DNA of 64,000 nt from positions 37,145-101,144 of the forward strand of contig NZ_JANAVZ010000010.1 in assembly GCF_025195095.1 (NCBI RefSeq), in the 5' to 3' direction. Source of the DNA: Paracoccus maritimus. Its GTDB lineage: Bacteria > Pseudomonadota > Alphaproteobacteria > Rhodobacterales > Rhodobacteraceae. The translations under genes were made by a program, and so were the position numbers. The first letter of the stretch is position 1; every line of letters begins with the position of its first letter. Below are positions 8,292 to 16,408 of the stretch, piece by piece. Below the pieces are notes generated by a model. It worked only from the letters and a program-made list of their open reading frames with translations. It did not search any database and was not told the origin of the DNA.

Positions 8292-9563
8292 ATGGTGAAG
8301 CGATTGAGGTTAAACGAAAAAACGGTGCGGGAGGCGGCACCGGAACCGGGCCGGGACTATCAGATTTTTGACAGCGAGGTGCGGGGGTTTGCCATCTGCA
8401 TCTACCGTTCCGGCAACCGGGCCTTCACGCTGGATTACCGCCATGCCGGACGCCAGCGGCGGATGACGTTGGGGCGCTGGCCGGAATGGTCGACGGCTGC
8501 CGCGCGGGAACGGGCCAAGGAGTTGCGCCGCGATATCGATGCCGGGGGCGATCCGCTGGGCGCGAAGAAGGACGGGCGTGAGGCGCCCCGGTTCAAGGAT
8601 CTGGTTGACCGCTATACCGAGGTGCATCTGCCCAATCTGGCGAAGACCAATGCGTCCGATCAGCGCTCCATGCTGACCAAGCTGGTCGGGCCGGACTGGA
8701 ACAACAGGCTCATCACGGAAATCACGCCCTATGATGTCGAAAAGCTGCTGAACCGGATCGCCGAGGGCCGGTGTCGTCCCCATAAGGCAAAGCCGAACAA
8801 CCGGGCAAGGAAGCTGCAGGGCGCAAAGCCGACGCCGGTGCGCGCCAACCGCGTCGGTGAGGTGCTTCGAAAGATGTTCACCTATGCGCAGGGCTGGGGC
8901 TGGCGGGAGGATAACCCGGCCTCTGGCTTCCGCCGCCGGATCGAGAATCCGCGCGAGCGGTTTCTGTCGCAGGACGAAATCCGGAAGCTTGCTACCGCGC
9001 TGGACGCGGCCGAGGATCGGCGCGCAGCGGATATCATCCGGCTCTGTATGCTGACCGGCGCGCGGGTCGGCGAGGTCCGGCAGGCGCGGTTCGAGCATTT
9101 CAACCTTGAACATCTGAGCTGGTCAAAGCCCGCCAGCATGACCAAGCAGCGCAGGATTCACCGGCTGCCGATCTCGGACGAAGCCGCAGCCATTGTTCGC
9201 CAAAGGCAACTGCTGGTGCCGCGCGGCTGCTCATACCTGTTTCCGGGCGATGTGCCCGGCCAGCCTGTGAAGGAAATCCGCCGCTTCTGGCATCAGATCC
9301 AGAAGCAGGTGAACATTCCCGATGTCCGCATTCACGACTTGCGCCACACCTTCGCCTCGCTACTGGTCAGTGGCGGTGCGTCACTGGAAATGATCGGAAA
9401 GCTCTTGGGTCACAGCCAGACGCAGACCACTGCGCGCTATGCCCATCTGATGGACTCGCCGCTGCGCGCCGGGGTCGATGCCGTGGCCAGCGCCTTCCGG
9501 CCAAAGCCGGTGCTGGTGCATGATGCCGGGGCGCAAGATGATCAGGCGCGCAAAAGCGCCTGA
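8292..9563 (+). CDS. int: Tyrosine recombinase integrase (P4-like, DUF4102 N-terminal arm)
   Basis: Site-specific recombinase of 423 residues. An N-terminal arm-binding DUF4102 domain (about 1-85) is followed by a core-binding and a catalytic domain. Active-site pieces are TGARVGEVRQ (first Arg), HDLRHTFAS (HxxR), LLGHSQT and the Tyr nucleophile in ARYAHL. AAGGAGG just upstream selects the ATG at 8292 rather than 8232. P4-type integrases usually target tRNA or tmRNA genes, but none is visible at the left edge, so the original att site may be lost. Confidence 0.93.
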   Translation: MVKRLRLNEKTVREAAPEPGRDYQIFDSEVRGFAICIYRSGNRAFTLDYRHAGRQRRMTLGRWPEWSTAAARERAKELRRDIDAGGDPLGAKKDGREAPRFKDLVDRYTEVHLPNLAKTNASDQRSMLTKLVGPDWNNRLITEITPYDVEKLLNRIAEGRCRPHKAKPNNRARKLQGAKPTPVRANRVGEVLRKMFTYAQGWGWREDNPASGFRRRIENPRERFLSQDEIRKLATALDAAEDRRAADIIRLCMLTGARVGEVRQARFEHFNLEHLSWSKPASMTKQRRIHRLPISDEAAAIVRQRQLLVPRGCSYLFPGDVPGQPVKEIRRFWHQIQKQVNIPDVRIHDLRHTFASLLVSGGASLEMIGKLLGHSQTQTTARYAHLMDSPLRAGVDAVASAFRPKPVLVHDAGAQDDQARKSA

Positions 9564-9590
9564 CCAAACGTCGGCCTCTCGCAACGGGCG

Positions 9591-10187
9591 CTATGGGGTT
9601 TCCCGCAGCGCCCGCCAGATCGGGGTCAGTCGCCTTCGGATCGTACTCTCATCAGGTATCTCGCGACCCGGAGAGGTCTTTGCGAACCAGTCCTGAACTT
9701 CCGCAACCCATTCACCCTGCGTTGCAGGCAGGCCATCCTCGTGCAGACGGACCATCTGCGAGATATAAAGACCTTCCCAGTCATAGCGGGATGGCGCACC
9801 GCCCGGATCTGCCGCGCGCTTGGCGAGACCGTGGGCAATCTCGAACTCGTAAACCTCACTCGCGAGGATCAGCAGGTCGGAGGGTTCGACGGTGATGTGA
9901 TTTTCGGGATCCGCGATCATCACCCAGTCCTTCTGGCCAATTGGTCGAACCCGCCGGATCACGCGGCGTTGCGGCCCGCTGGCCCAGCGCCGGAACATGC
10001 TGAGGATATCGACCACGGGCACCACGACCAGCCCTGACAGAATCGTCCCGTTCTGCTGGATCGGCTCGATCGCCATGACGACCTCGGGCTTTCCGTTGAT
10101 GGCCCAACCCGCCAGATCGTCGAGGCTGCAATCCCATCTGATCGCAACTTCCTGAACCGTGAAAAACGTGCGTTGCGGCAATCCCAT
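9591..10187 (-). CDS. Phage-associated putative DNA-binding protein, unknown function
   Basis: Protein of 198 residues transcribed toward the integrase. Residues 1-60 (MGLPQRTFFTVQEVAIRWDC) look like an HTH or excisionase-type start. The C-terminus (DESTIRRRLTPIWRALR) looks like a second recognition helix. The ATG at 10187 follows a GGGAG site; the longer frame to 10667 runs through palindromic non-coding DNA and is unlikely. I do not recognise a named family. Confidence 0.65.
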   Translation of the reverse strand: MGLPQRTFFTVQEVAIRWDCSLDDLAGWAINGKPEVVMAIEPIQQNGTILSGLVVVPVVDILSMFRRWASGPQRRVIRRVRPIGQKDWVMIADPENHITVEPSDLLILASEVYEFEIAHGLAKRAADPGGAPSRYDWEGLYISQMVRLHEDGLPATQGEWVAEVQDWFAKTSPGREIPDESTIRRRLTPIWRALRETP

Positions 10188-10442
10188 CTTCTTTCGTCTC
10201 CCTGCTCGTAGGCGCTGGGCTGCCCTTCTTCCGATCCCAAAGCGCCTTGCCTCAATCCTCTCGCGCGCAGACACAGCTTTCCCGATCACGGGCCTTGCAA
10301 AGGCTCGCGTCGCTCGACCGCATCCGGCGTGATTGGCCGACTTCTTCACCACCAGAACGAGACTTGTCCAGACGATTTCACTGGGGACAACCGACTCTTT
10401 GTTCTTGACATGTTCCAGCCCCAACAAAGGCTGAATCTGACA

Positions 10443-10478
10443 CCGGCGACCGGCAGAACCGGTTCTGCCGGTCGCCGG
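10443..10478. repeat. Perfect 36-bp palindrome
   Basis: Each 18-nt arm is the exact reverse complement of the other (10443-10460 and 10461-10478), with no spacer. The arms begin CCGGCGACCGGCAG. It lies in a 470-nt gene-free stretch (10188-10658) between the divergent gene at 10187 and the AlpA-like gene. It could be a dyad protein-binding site or a cruciform. There is no T-tract, so an intrinsic terminator is unlikely. Confidence 0.85.
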
Positions 10479-10540
10479 ATTTTGCCTCTTGACAGCCTGT
10501 CTCGCAGTGCATGCGCATCGCCAAACCCAGCAAAACATGG

Positions 10541-10588
10541 GGTGGCATAACCTCCGGGAGGTTACGCCACCTTCCGCCTCCCTGCCGG
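10541..10588 (+). repeat. Leader hairpin and second copy of the 23-bp repeat
   Basis: The arms at 10541-10555 and 10557-10571 pair over 15 bp with one mismatch, around a single-base centre. The right arm runs into the 23-bp sequence (10566-10588) identical to 8194-8216. A CTTTTTATG tract follows, so the + strand RNA would have terminator or attenuator features ahead of the AlpA-like gene. Confidence 0.7.
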
Positions 10589-10658
10589 GCCTTTTTATGT
10601 GATTGTTCTTCTCCCCGTCAGCGGCCCGGTCCGGGCGATGCAAGATGGAGGCAAGAGC

Positions 10659-10919
10659 ATGACACAACCCATGAGTGCGGAACCGAAGGTTGAACCGCGC
10701 CTGCTGCGCGGCTGGATCAGCCGCTACGATCTGGCGCAGGAGCTTGGCCTCACGGTCGATACGCTGGGGCGCTGGGAGCGGCGGCGGAAGGGTCCGGCCT
10801 GTGTCCGCGCCGGTCGCAAGATCTTTTACCGGATGAGCGTGGTGCAGGACTGGCTGCAGTCGCAGGAGATGCCGCGGGTCACCGACGCGAAACCCGGCAA
10901 GGCGCGGGGGCGGAAATGA
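10659..10919 (+). CDS. AlpA/excisionase-like HTH regulator
   Basis: Protein of 86 residues with a MerR-type winged helix: WISRYDLAQELGLTVDTLGR, then a basic wing and an RKIFYRMSVVQDWLQ recognition segment. Such proteins activate or assist excision and early genes of satellites and prophages. A GGAGG at about 10647 supports the ATG at 10659. It starts a tightly packed operon; its stop overlaps the next start (ATGA). Confidence 0.8.
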   Translation: MTQPMSAEPKVEPRLLRGWISRYDLAQELGLTVDTLGRWERRRKGPACVRAGRKIFYRMSVVQDWLQSQEMPRVTDAKPGKARGRK

Positions 10920-11185
10920 ACGCTATGTCCCAGATTCCCGATGCCGCTATCGATCATAGCTCTACGACCGATACTGCCTGCCCGCCGGACTGGCCCGCCC
11001 AGCGCCTCTCTGAGGCCCGGGGCATTGTCGCCGATTTCGTCCATCACCCGGACAGCCTGATCATCCTCGCCTGTCGCGCCATCGCGGCGCATAGCCCCGA
11101 GGAACAGGAACGCCGCGAAGCCCTGGCCCTCGCCAGGCTGCTGATCGCCCTGTCGACCCGCAAACCGAAAGGCGGTGACTCGTGA
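10916..11185 (+). CDS. Phage hypothetical protein, 89 residues
   Basis: Small acidic, mostly helical protein with no recognisable domain. A helical part (PAQRLSEARGIVADFVHHPD) and a C-terminal helix rich in Ala, Leu and Arg are visible. Its start overlaps the AlpA-like stop and its end overlaps the VRR-NUC start, so it is part of the early operon. Function unknown. Confidence 0.7.
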   Translation: MNAMSQIPDAAIDHSSTTDTACPPDWPAQRLSEARGIVADFVHHPDSLIILACRAIAAHSPEEQERREALALARLLIALSTRKPKGGDS

Positions 11186-11580
11186 CCCGCCGTACACCCG
11201 AGGCCGATATCCAGCGCGCCATTGTCCACACATTGCGGATCGTCCTGCCCCGCGATGCCATCATCCACCATTCCGCCAATGAGGTCGGGTCGGGTGGCAA
11301 GGCCGCACGGCAGCGCCAGGCGATCCTGACCGGCATGGGCGTGTTTCCGGGCTTTGCCGATCTGGTCGTCCTGACTGGCGGGCAGGTGTTGTTTCTGGAG
11401 GTCAAAAGCCCGTCCGGCCGCCTCAGTCCGGCCCAGAGAGCGTTCCGCGACATGGTGAAGGCCCAAGGGTTCGGCTGGGCGCTGGTCCGCTCCGTCGAGG
11501 ACGCGCTGGGCGCGCTCGCCGATCACGGCATCACGACGCGCGCCCAAGCGCTAAACCCGCGACGGAGGGCCTGCGCATGA
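11182..11580 (+). CDS. VRR-NUC domain nuclease
   Basis: PD-(D/E)xK nuclease of 132 residues in the VRR-NUC family, common in phage replication modules. Catalytic residues are visible in PGFADLVVL (Asp) and VLFLEVKSPSGRLS (the ExK pair). The conserved Gln of the family is in SPAQRAF. Translation starts at a GTG overlapping the previous stop. Likely substrate is branched or Holliday-type DNA during replication, inferred from the family. Confidence 0.88.
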   Translation: MTRRTPEADIQRAIVHTLRIVLPRDAIIHHSANEVGSGGKAARQRQAILTGMGVFPGFADLVVLTGGQVLFLEVKSPSGRLSPAQRAFRDMVKAQGFGWALVRSVEDALGALADHGITTRAQALNPRRRACA

Positions 11581-12500
11581 GCCACTATGCGACCAACTGG
11601 GCCATCCTGCAGCGTGGGCTGAAGCCCGCCACCAAGATCGTGCTCTGGCATCTCTGCGACCGCCACAATCCGGATTTTGGCTGCTTTCCGACGCAGGCGC
11701 GGCTGGCGGCCGATTGCGAGATGTCGGTGTCATCCCTGAACGACCATCTCCGGGCGCTGGAAGAAGCGCGGCTGATCCACCGGGTTCGCTGTAACGATCC
11801 GCAGACGCATCGACGCCAGGCGACGCGCTACATCCTCGGCTTCGAAGATCGGTTTCCAGATGGCGATGACAGCGACGGTCCATGTCCGGATTCCGGAGAT
11901 GGAGCCATCTCCGAAAAATCGCCAAAGCCATCTCCGAATTTGGCCGGTTTCCATCTCCGAAATTCGGAGACTAACCCTGTAAGAGAACCATTAAGGGAAC
12001 CAGTAAAGGAGGAGGAGGGCGCGCGAGCGCGCGATGATCGATTTGAAGAGTTTTTTGAAAGGCTGATCGACGCGCTGGGTTTGGACACCGATGCGGGGCT
12101 TCCCGGCTGGTGGCAGGGATGGCCACCCCGCGAACATGTCCGTCGCTGGATTACCGATCTCGGCCTGACCGAGGACCGGATCGTCGCGGTGGCCCGCGAC
12201 AGCCGCAGCACGCATCCCAATCCGCCGGACGGCCCGAGAGCACTGGACAGGGCCATGGAACGGGCGGCACGGAGCGCCGAGGCGAGGAAGCCCGCTGACG
12301 GCGACAAGCGGAGCAAGCGCGGCAACAAGCCTGCCGACGCGCCACGTGCCAGCATGGACGAGATCGCGGATTTCTATGCCGGGCTGGTGAACGGGGATGG
12401 CTATCTGCCCTCCAATGCCATCTCGAACACCGTGCGCAATGCCATGCTGGAACGCGGCCTGGTCACGACCGAGCGGCTGCGAGAACGGGGCGTGGCATGA
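11577..12500 (+). CDS. HTH protein, probable phage replication initiator
   Basis: Protein of 307 residues. Residues 10-80 form a winged HTH_36-type domain (WAILQRGLKPATKIVLWHLC, then SVSSLNDHLRALEEARLI), as in many phage replication initiation proteins. A charged linker (EEEGARARDDRFEEFF) leads to a C-terminal helical part. It overlaps the VRR-NUC stop. A repeat array lies 0.9 kb downstream, which fits an initiator and origin arrangement but is not proof. Confidence 0.75.
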   Translation: MSHYATNWAILQRGLKPATKIVLWHLCDRHNPDFGCFPTQARLAADCEMSVSSLNDHLRALEEARLIHRVRCNDPQTHRRQATRYILGFEDRFPDGDDSDGPCPDSGDGAISEKSPKPSPNLAGFHLRNSETNPVREPLREPVKEEEGARARDDRFEEFFERLIDALGLDTDAGLPGWWQGWPPREHVRRWITDLGLTEDRIVAVARDSRSTHPNPPDGPRALDRAMERAARSAEARKPADGDKRSKRGNKPADAPRASMDEIADFYAGLVNGDGYLPSNAISNTVRNAMLERGLVTTERLRERGVA

Positions 12501-13198
12501 GCATCCATTCCCGCTTCCCGAACCGCAGCACCACAGGCACCCGAACCAAACGCGCGCTGGGCGTCCAGCAGGTGCTGGAATGGGCCTTTCGCATGGAGAA
12601 GGCCCGGCTGGAACTGCCCGGGCCGCCCGACCCCGAACGCGGCGAAGGTTTTGGCTTCGGCCTCGAATACGTGCTGATGCAACGCGCCGCGCTGGGCTGC
12701 CGCATCGATGGCGGAAGGTACAAGCCAGACAGTTCCACCCACCAGGACGCCGAAGTCATCGCGGCTTGTGTCGCCGGACTGCCAACCTCACTCGGTGGCT
12801 TGCGCATGGCGATCCGCATCGCCGAACTGGCCCGGGCCGGCATGACACCGGATTGGATGCCCGGCGCTGTACCACGCTGCGTCCCAATCGAGATGAAGCG
12901 CAATCAGCACGGCGAACGCGCGATCACCATCCCGGTGGGCACGACCCGTGTGCTGTCGCGCGGCAAGTGGCGGACGGTCGAACTCCGCGCCTGCCCGGTG
13001 ACCTTCTCGCCGCATCCGGACCAGATCGCCGCCGCACGTCGCCACTACGAACATTGGTGGCTGGCGCTGGGCTGGGTGCGTGACGGGCTGATCGCGGGCG
13101 GCATGCTGCGGAGCATCGAGGTGACGGAGGTAATGCCGAGGCGCGAGCCATGGGCGAGCCCGTCGAGCCGCGAACAGATCGGCAACAAAACAGTTTGA
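12497..13198 (+). CDS. Phage-associated hypothetical protein, 233 residues
   Basis: It overlaps the previous stop by 4 nt, so it belongs to the same operon. The middle section (VLEWAFRMEKARLEL) is helical and the second half is mixed alpha/beta with GTTRVLSRGKWRTVE. I do not recognise a family. Similar-length proteins occupy this place, before methyltransferase genes, in rhodobacterial prophages. Function unknown. Confidence 0.7.
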   Translation: MSIHSRFPNRSTTGTRTKRALGVQQVLEWAFRMEKARLELPGPPDPERGEGFGFGLEYVLMQRAALGCRIDGGRYKPDSSTHQDAEVIAACVAGLPTSLGGLRMAIRIAELARAGMTPDWMPGAVPRCVPIEMKRNQHGERAITIPVGTTRVLSRGKWRTVELRACPVTFSPHPDQIAAARRHYEHWWLALGWVRDGLIAGGMLRSIEVTEVMPRREPWASPSSREQIGNKTV

Positions 13199-13372
13199 CA
13201 TTCGTGCCCCTGTTGACTCATAACCCAAACATCGAAGACGAGCGCCCGGAGAACAGGCGCTCTTCCGGTCAGACCCTCCATCCCTACCCCCTTGCCATGG
13301 TTCCTCCTGGGCCGCGTCCGCATTCGGGGGGGCGCAGCGCAGAAGTTTGCCAGCGTCAGGCGATTTCACCGG

Positions 13373-13527
13373 GGAATCCAGATGGAATCCACCTATCCAG
13401 TTTGAGAGCCGTTTCGACCAATAAAACAAGGCTTTGATCACCAGGCGAGGGTGGATTCCTTCTGGATTCCGGCGGAATCCAGGAAGCCACCTTCGGAATC
13501 CACTTCGGGGAATCCAGGCGGAATCCA
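13373..13527. repeat. Iteron-like array of GGAATCCA, 8 copies
   Basis: GGAATCCA occurs directly at 13373, 13384, 13474, 13495, 13509 and 13520. It occurs inverted (TGGATTCC) at 13452 and 13463. Several neighbours are exactly 11 bp apart, about one helical turn, so bound proteins would sit on one face of the DNA. The pair 13463/13474 forms a dyad. The array fills the 396-nt gene-free gap 13199-13594 behind the replication genes. A replication origin or regulator binding region is the likely role. Confidence 0.8.
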
Positions 13528-13594
13528 TCGAGGCAGAAGCCACCGGGAGCCACCCGCCCCAAAGCCACCCAAAACCACAGGACCAACCTGCCCC

Positions 13595-13756
13595 ATGGAC
13601 CTCACCTTCGCGCCGCGCCAGATCGAGTTCTGGCCGATCGAGCGCCTGCGCCCCTATGCCCGGAACGCGAAGATGCACGGGCCAGATCAGGTGCCGCGCA
13701 TCGCCGCCAGCATGGCCCGCTTCGGCGCGGCTTCCCCGAAGTCGCAGAAGGACTGA
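13595..13756 (+). pseudogene. ParB-like N-terminus of a phage DNA methyltransferase, truncated
   Basis: Only the first 44 or so residues of a ParB-domain adenine methyltransferase remain (FAPRQIEFWPIERLRPYARN, then a helix ending in AASMARFG). Near 13725-13732 the frame leaves this family and runs into the next methyltransferase fragment out of frame, stopping at 13756. The junction looks like a deletion between two adjacent methyltransferase genes. Confidence 0.8.
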
Positions 13757-14396
13757 TTGGCATGGGCTACAGGCTTGCGGCAGGATTGTTTACGGCGCCG
13801 GAAGTCGGCGCGCCCCACCGCCGGGAACGGCTGTTCATCCTCGCCATCCGGAAAAGCGACGAACTGGCCGACCCCGCGCGCCTGCTCCGGCACCCGGTCG
13901 AGCGGCGACAATCGCAGCGAGAACCTGCGCCTCTGGCCGACGCCCCGGGCCAGCGCCAACGAAAACCGGCAGACCAGACCGACGCCGTCGCAGGCGGCGG
14001 GCAAGCACGGGATGAACCTCGCGACCACGGCCACGCAATGGCCGACGCCGCTGGCGGCGGACGGCAACAAACCGAGCGCAGGCAACCGCAAATCGGCCGA
14101 TCTGACCCATGCGAGCCAGATGTGGATGACGCCGACGGCGCGGGATCACAAGGATGGGGCAACGACGCTGGAGAACACCCCTGTCAACGGCCTGCTTGGC
14201 CGCCAAGTCCCCACGATGCCAACGGCTGGAAGCGATATCTCAGATCAGCGCCGGACGCTGAACCCGCCATTCGTCGAGGCGCTGATGGGCTGGCCAACAG
14301 GGTGGACAGGCTCCGCCTCTGTGGCAATGGCGTGGTCCCCTGGTTGCAGCGTATGCGCTCCGAACCTTGGCGTATCAGCTGCAGAAGGAGGGATGA
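13732..14396 (+). pseudogene. C5-cytosine DNA methyltransferase fragment, frameshifted
   Basis: The fragment enters mid-protein with FPEVAEGLIGMGYRLAAGLF and VGAPHRRERLFILA, the conserved middle of phage cytosine methyltransferases. It ends in RLRLCGNGVVP, whose natural continuation LVAAYALRTLAYQL lies one frame over after a C-run at about 14335-14341, stopping at 14396. The catalytic N-terminal part (PC motif) is absent, so it cannot be active. The middle also reads as a family-like peptide in another frame (WPTPRAS, MGWPTGWTG), a property of this variable region. Confidence 0.75.
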
Positions 14397-14408
14397 TGCG
14401 GCACCAGA

Positions 14409-14939
14409 TCAGGCCGAGCTCAGCTTATAGACCCGGCCCCTTTCGGGGAGTTTTTCGGAGGTCACATCCAGCCCCAGCTTCTTCTTCAGCGAACCGGAAA
14501 TGGCGCCCCTGATGCTATGGTGTTGCCAATTCGTCGCTTCGGCGATCTCGGCAATACTTGCGCCCTCCGGCGCCTGAAGCATGGCGATCAGCTGGGCCTG
14601 TTTGGTGCCGGGGCGCTGGGCGGCGGCGATGGCCTCGGGCTTGGCATCGCGCAAGCCCGCCATGGTTTTCACCACGACCGGGTCGATGCCGACGGCCGCA
14701 AGGCCTTCGGGCGTGGCGATCAGCGTGGTGCCATGCCCGTCGCCGGTTTCACGCCAGAGCGGTTCGTTACGCCGAAGATTGGCATCGACCTCTTCGAGGA
14801 AGCCAAGCTTGATCATCCGGCCGATGGTCATCTTCGCTGCAGCCCCATGCAGCCCCTCGGGCAGCGGCAGTGCGAGATTGCCGGTCCGGGCGCTGGCGCG
14901 CGTCAGGATCAGGGTCTGGGTGTCGGTGAGTTTAGTCAT
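14409..14939 (-). CDS. DUF3489 domain protein
   Basis: Protein of 176 residues. An N-terminal segment (MTKLTDTQTLILTRASAR) and a central part (TPEGLAAVGID) precede the DUF3489 domain. That domain contains QLIAMLQAPEGASIAEIAEA and NWQHHSIRGAISGSLKKKLG, a winged-helix-like fold. DUF3489 proteins are frequent in alphaproteobacterial prophages and are of unknown function, probably DNA-binding. A truncated second copy lies at 15926-16055. Confidence 0.85.
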   Translation of the reverse strand: MTKLTDTQTLILTRASARTGNLALPLPEGLHGAAAKMTIGRMIKLGFLEEVDANLRRNEPLWRETGDGHGTTLIATPEGLAAVGIDPVVVKTMAGLRDAKPEAIAAAQRPGTKQAQLIAMLQAPEGASIAEIAEATNWQHHSIRGAISGSLKKKLGLDVTSEKLPERGRVYKLSSA

Positions 14940-15034
14940 GGATGGCTCCGTGCATTGCCGCCGCGTGCTGCGGTCGGCTTCTACGGAACCGGACCCCGCT
15001 GCGCGGGGCATAACAGTCGTTTCTGGCCGACCAA

Positions 15035-15263
15035 TCAGGCGGCGTGTTCGCCCTCGCCGAAGGCAAAATCGCTGATCTGCTTCAGCAGGTTCGCCTGATG
15101 TTCGAGGCTGCCGACATTGGCCCAACTCACCCGCTCGGGATCGGCGCCGAAATGATCGTCACTGAAGGCCTGCAACCCGGGCCAGCATGGCGTCGATTTC
15201 GACTTTCTTGGCGATGAAGGCGGTCAGGGCGGCTTCATTGCTGCGGGCGGGTTTGCGGGTCAT
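15035..15263 (-). pseudogene. Short phage hypothetical gene with one frameshift
   Basis: Reading from 15263 gives MTRKPARSNEAALTAFIAKK... to a premature stop after AGLQ. One base out of frame, the sequence continues SDDHFGADPERVSWANVGS and ends in FAFGEGEHAA at 15035. The total of 229 nt is one base over a whole number of codons, consistent with a single indel. The intact form, about 75 residues, accompanies DUF3489 genes in related prophages. Confidence 0.7.
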
Positions 15264-15373
15264 TCCGGTCTCCGGGTGCATCGTTTCGTTGATGCAGCAT
15301 CGCTCTGGCGCGGCCTGAAGTGTAGATAATTCTCAGTAATATCATTGCTTTATAATCAACAGGGAGAGCCGCG

Positions 15374-15927
15374 ATGCAGGGCATGAGCGAACGCGCCTAT
15401 GCGGCCCATGTCGGGCTGTCGCGCGGGGCAATCCAGAAGGCGCGCGAAAGAGGGCGGCTGGTGCTGTTTGCCGATGGTTCATCGATGCGGCGGCGTCTGA
15501 TGCCCGGCGCGCGGCAACCACCGATCCCGATCAGCAGAACCGGTCGAAAGGCGGCACCGCGCGACAAATATCGGCACCGAAACGGACGTCGCGCCCCGCG
15601 GAGAACCTCTCCGCCCCGTCGATCTCCGGTCCGAGCGACAGTTCCTCCTATCTGAAGGCCCGGACGGCGCTGACGGTCTATCAGGCGCAGGAACGCCAGA
15701 TCGCCATCCAGAAGAAGAAGGGCGTGCTGGTCGACCGTGCACGGGCCGAGACGCTGGTCTTTCGCCTCGCCCGGCAGGAACGTGATGCCTGGGTGACATG
15801 GCCCGCCCGCGTCGCTGCGATCATGGCGGTGGAATTGTCGGCCGAGATGGAAAAAACCACCGGGGAATCCGTGAGCATCGGCACCGGGGTGCTGCAGAGG
15901 GTGCTGGAAACCCATGCCCGAGCTTGA
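15374..15927 (+). pseudogene. Terminase small-subunit (Nu1-like) gene with one frameshift
   Basis: The start reads MSERAYAAHVGLSRGAIQKA and RLVLFADGS, the HTH of Nu1-like packaging proteins. After the ATGGTTCATCG at about 15473-15483 one base is missing. The other frame then continues IDAAASDARRATTTDPDQQ and runs without interruption through LVDRARAETLVFRLARQER to RVLETHARA at 15927. A single base loss therefore inactivates an otherwise complete gene. No large terminase follows. Confidence 0.82.
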
Positions 15928-16055
15928 ACAGCCTCCCGACCGATATATTTGCCGCCGCGCCCGCGCAGTCCCTTCGGCAATGGTGGGGCGAGATTGCCCA
16001 CACGGGTGCACGACCTGGGCAGGATTAATCTCCGGGTGTCGGAAAGTTTCGTCAT
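15926..16055 (-). pseudogene. Truncated second copy of the DUF3489 gene
   Basis: From the ATG at 16055 the frame reads MTKLSDTRRLILPRSCTR and then VGNLAPPLPKGLRGR. This parallels the first 35 or so residues of the intact copy at 14939 before the similarity ends. Upstream sequence is also shared: both starts follow a CGGCTTCTACGGA-containing leader. The remainder of the gene is missing. Confidence 0.75.
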
Positions 16056-16408
16056 GACTGGCTCTGTTTGCCGCCGCCGCAGGTTACGGTCGGCTTCTAC
16101 GGAGTTGGATCCCACCGCGCGGAGCATAGCGGTTGTTTCGGGCCTTCGCCTTACTTCCGTTCAGCACCATCAGGATCGCTCTGACGGGCATAAACGTAAA
16201 AGAATATCTGTCAATTTCATTGCCTTAAGGCCGAGCGCGTGAGCCGTGACGCAGGGTATAAGCGAACGTGTTCAGGCAGAGCGCAGGGCCGAAGCCGTAT
16301 TGCGCACTCTATGACTCACCCGATCACTCTGAACGCCTCACCTTCTGATGCCGGCACATGACTTGTCTCAACCTTCATGATGGTCCAATGAATGCAGGGG
16401 GGTTCGTC
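16056..16408. other. Gene-free remnant with decayed terminase-small start
   Basis: The left part is the duplicated DUF3489 leader. Around 16240-16290 the sequence (CGCAGGGTATAAGCGAACG) parallels the start of the terminase-small gene at 15374 (CGATGCAGGGCATGAGCGAACG). This copy is degraded and has no open frame. Nothing else recognisable lies before the MOSC gene. I take this as the right edge of the degenerate element. Confidence 0.55.

Larger units (their letters stand above)
8194..16300. mobile_element. Degenerate prophage or phage satellite (left element)
   Basis: Phage-type genes run from an integrase (8292) through an AlpA-like regulator, VRR-NUC protein and replication-type HTH gene. 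They end in broken methyltransferase, DUF3489 and terminase-small genes. No large terminase, capsid, tail or lysis gene remains. The right side contains decayed second copies of its own genes. The left boundary is placed at the repeated leader before the integrase; both ends are approximate because I found no convincing att repeat or tRNA. Confidence 0.75.

Noticed and set aside
8194..10588. The 23-bp repeats as attL and attR of a small element
   Set aside because: The segment between them holds only the integrase and one gene, and the AlpA-like and replication genes lie outside. Both copies sit at matching distance before start codons, so a duplicated leader fits better.
13373..13527. CRISPR array
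   Set aside because: Repeats are 8 bp, occur in both orientations and have spacers of only a few bases. No cas gene is present anywhere in the window.
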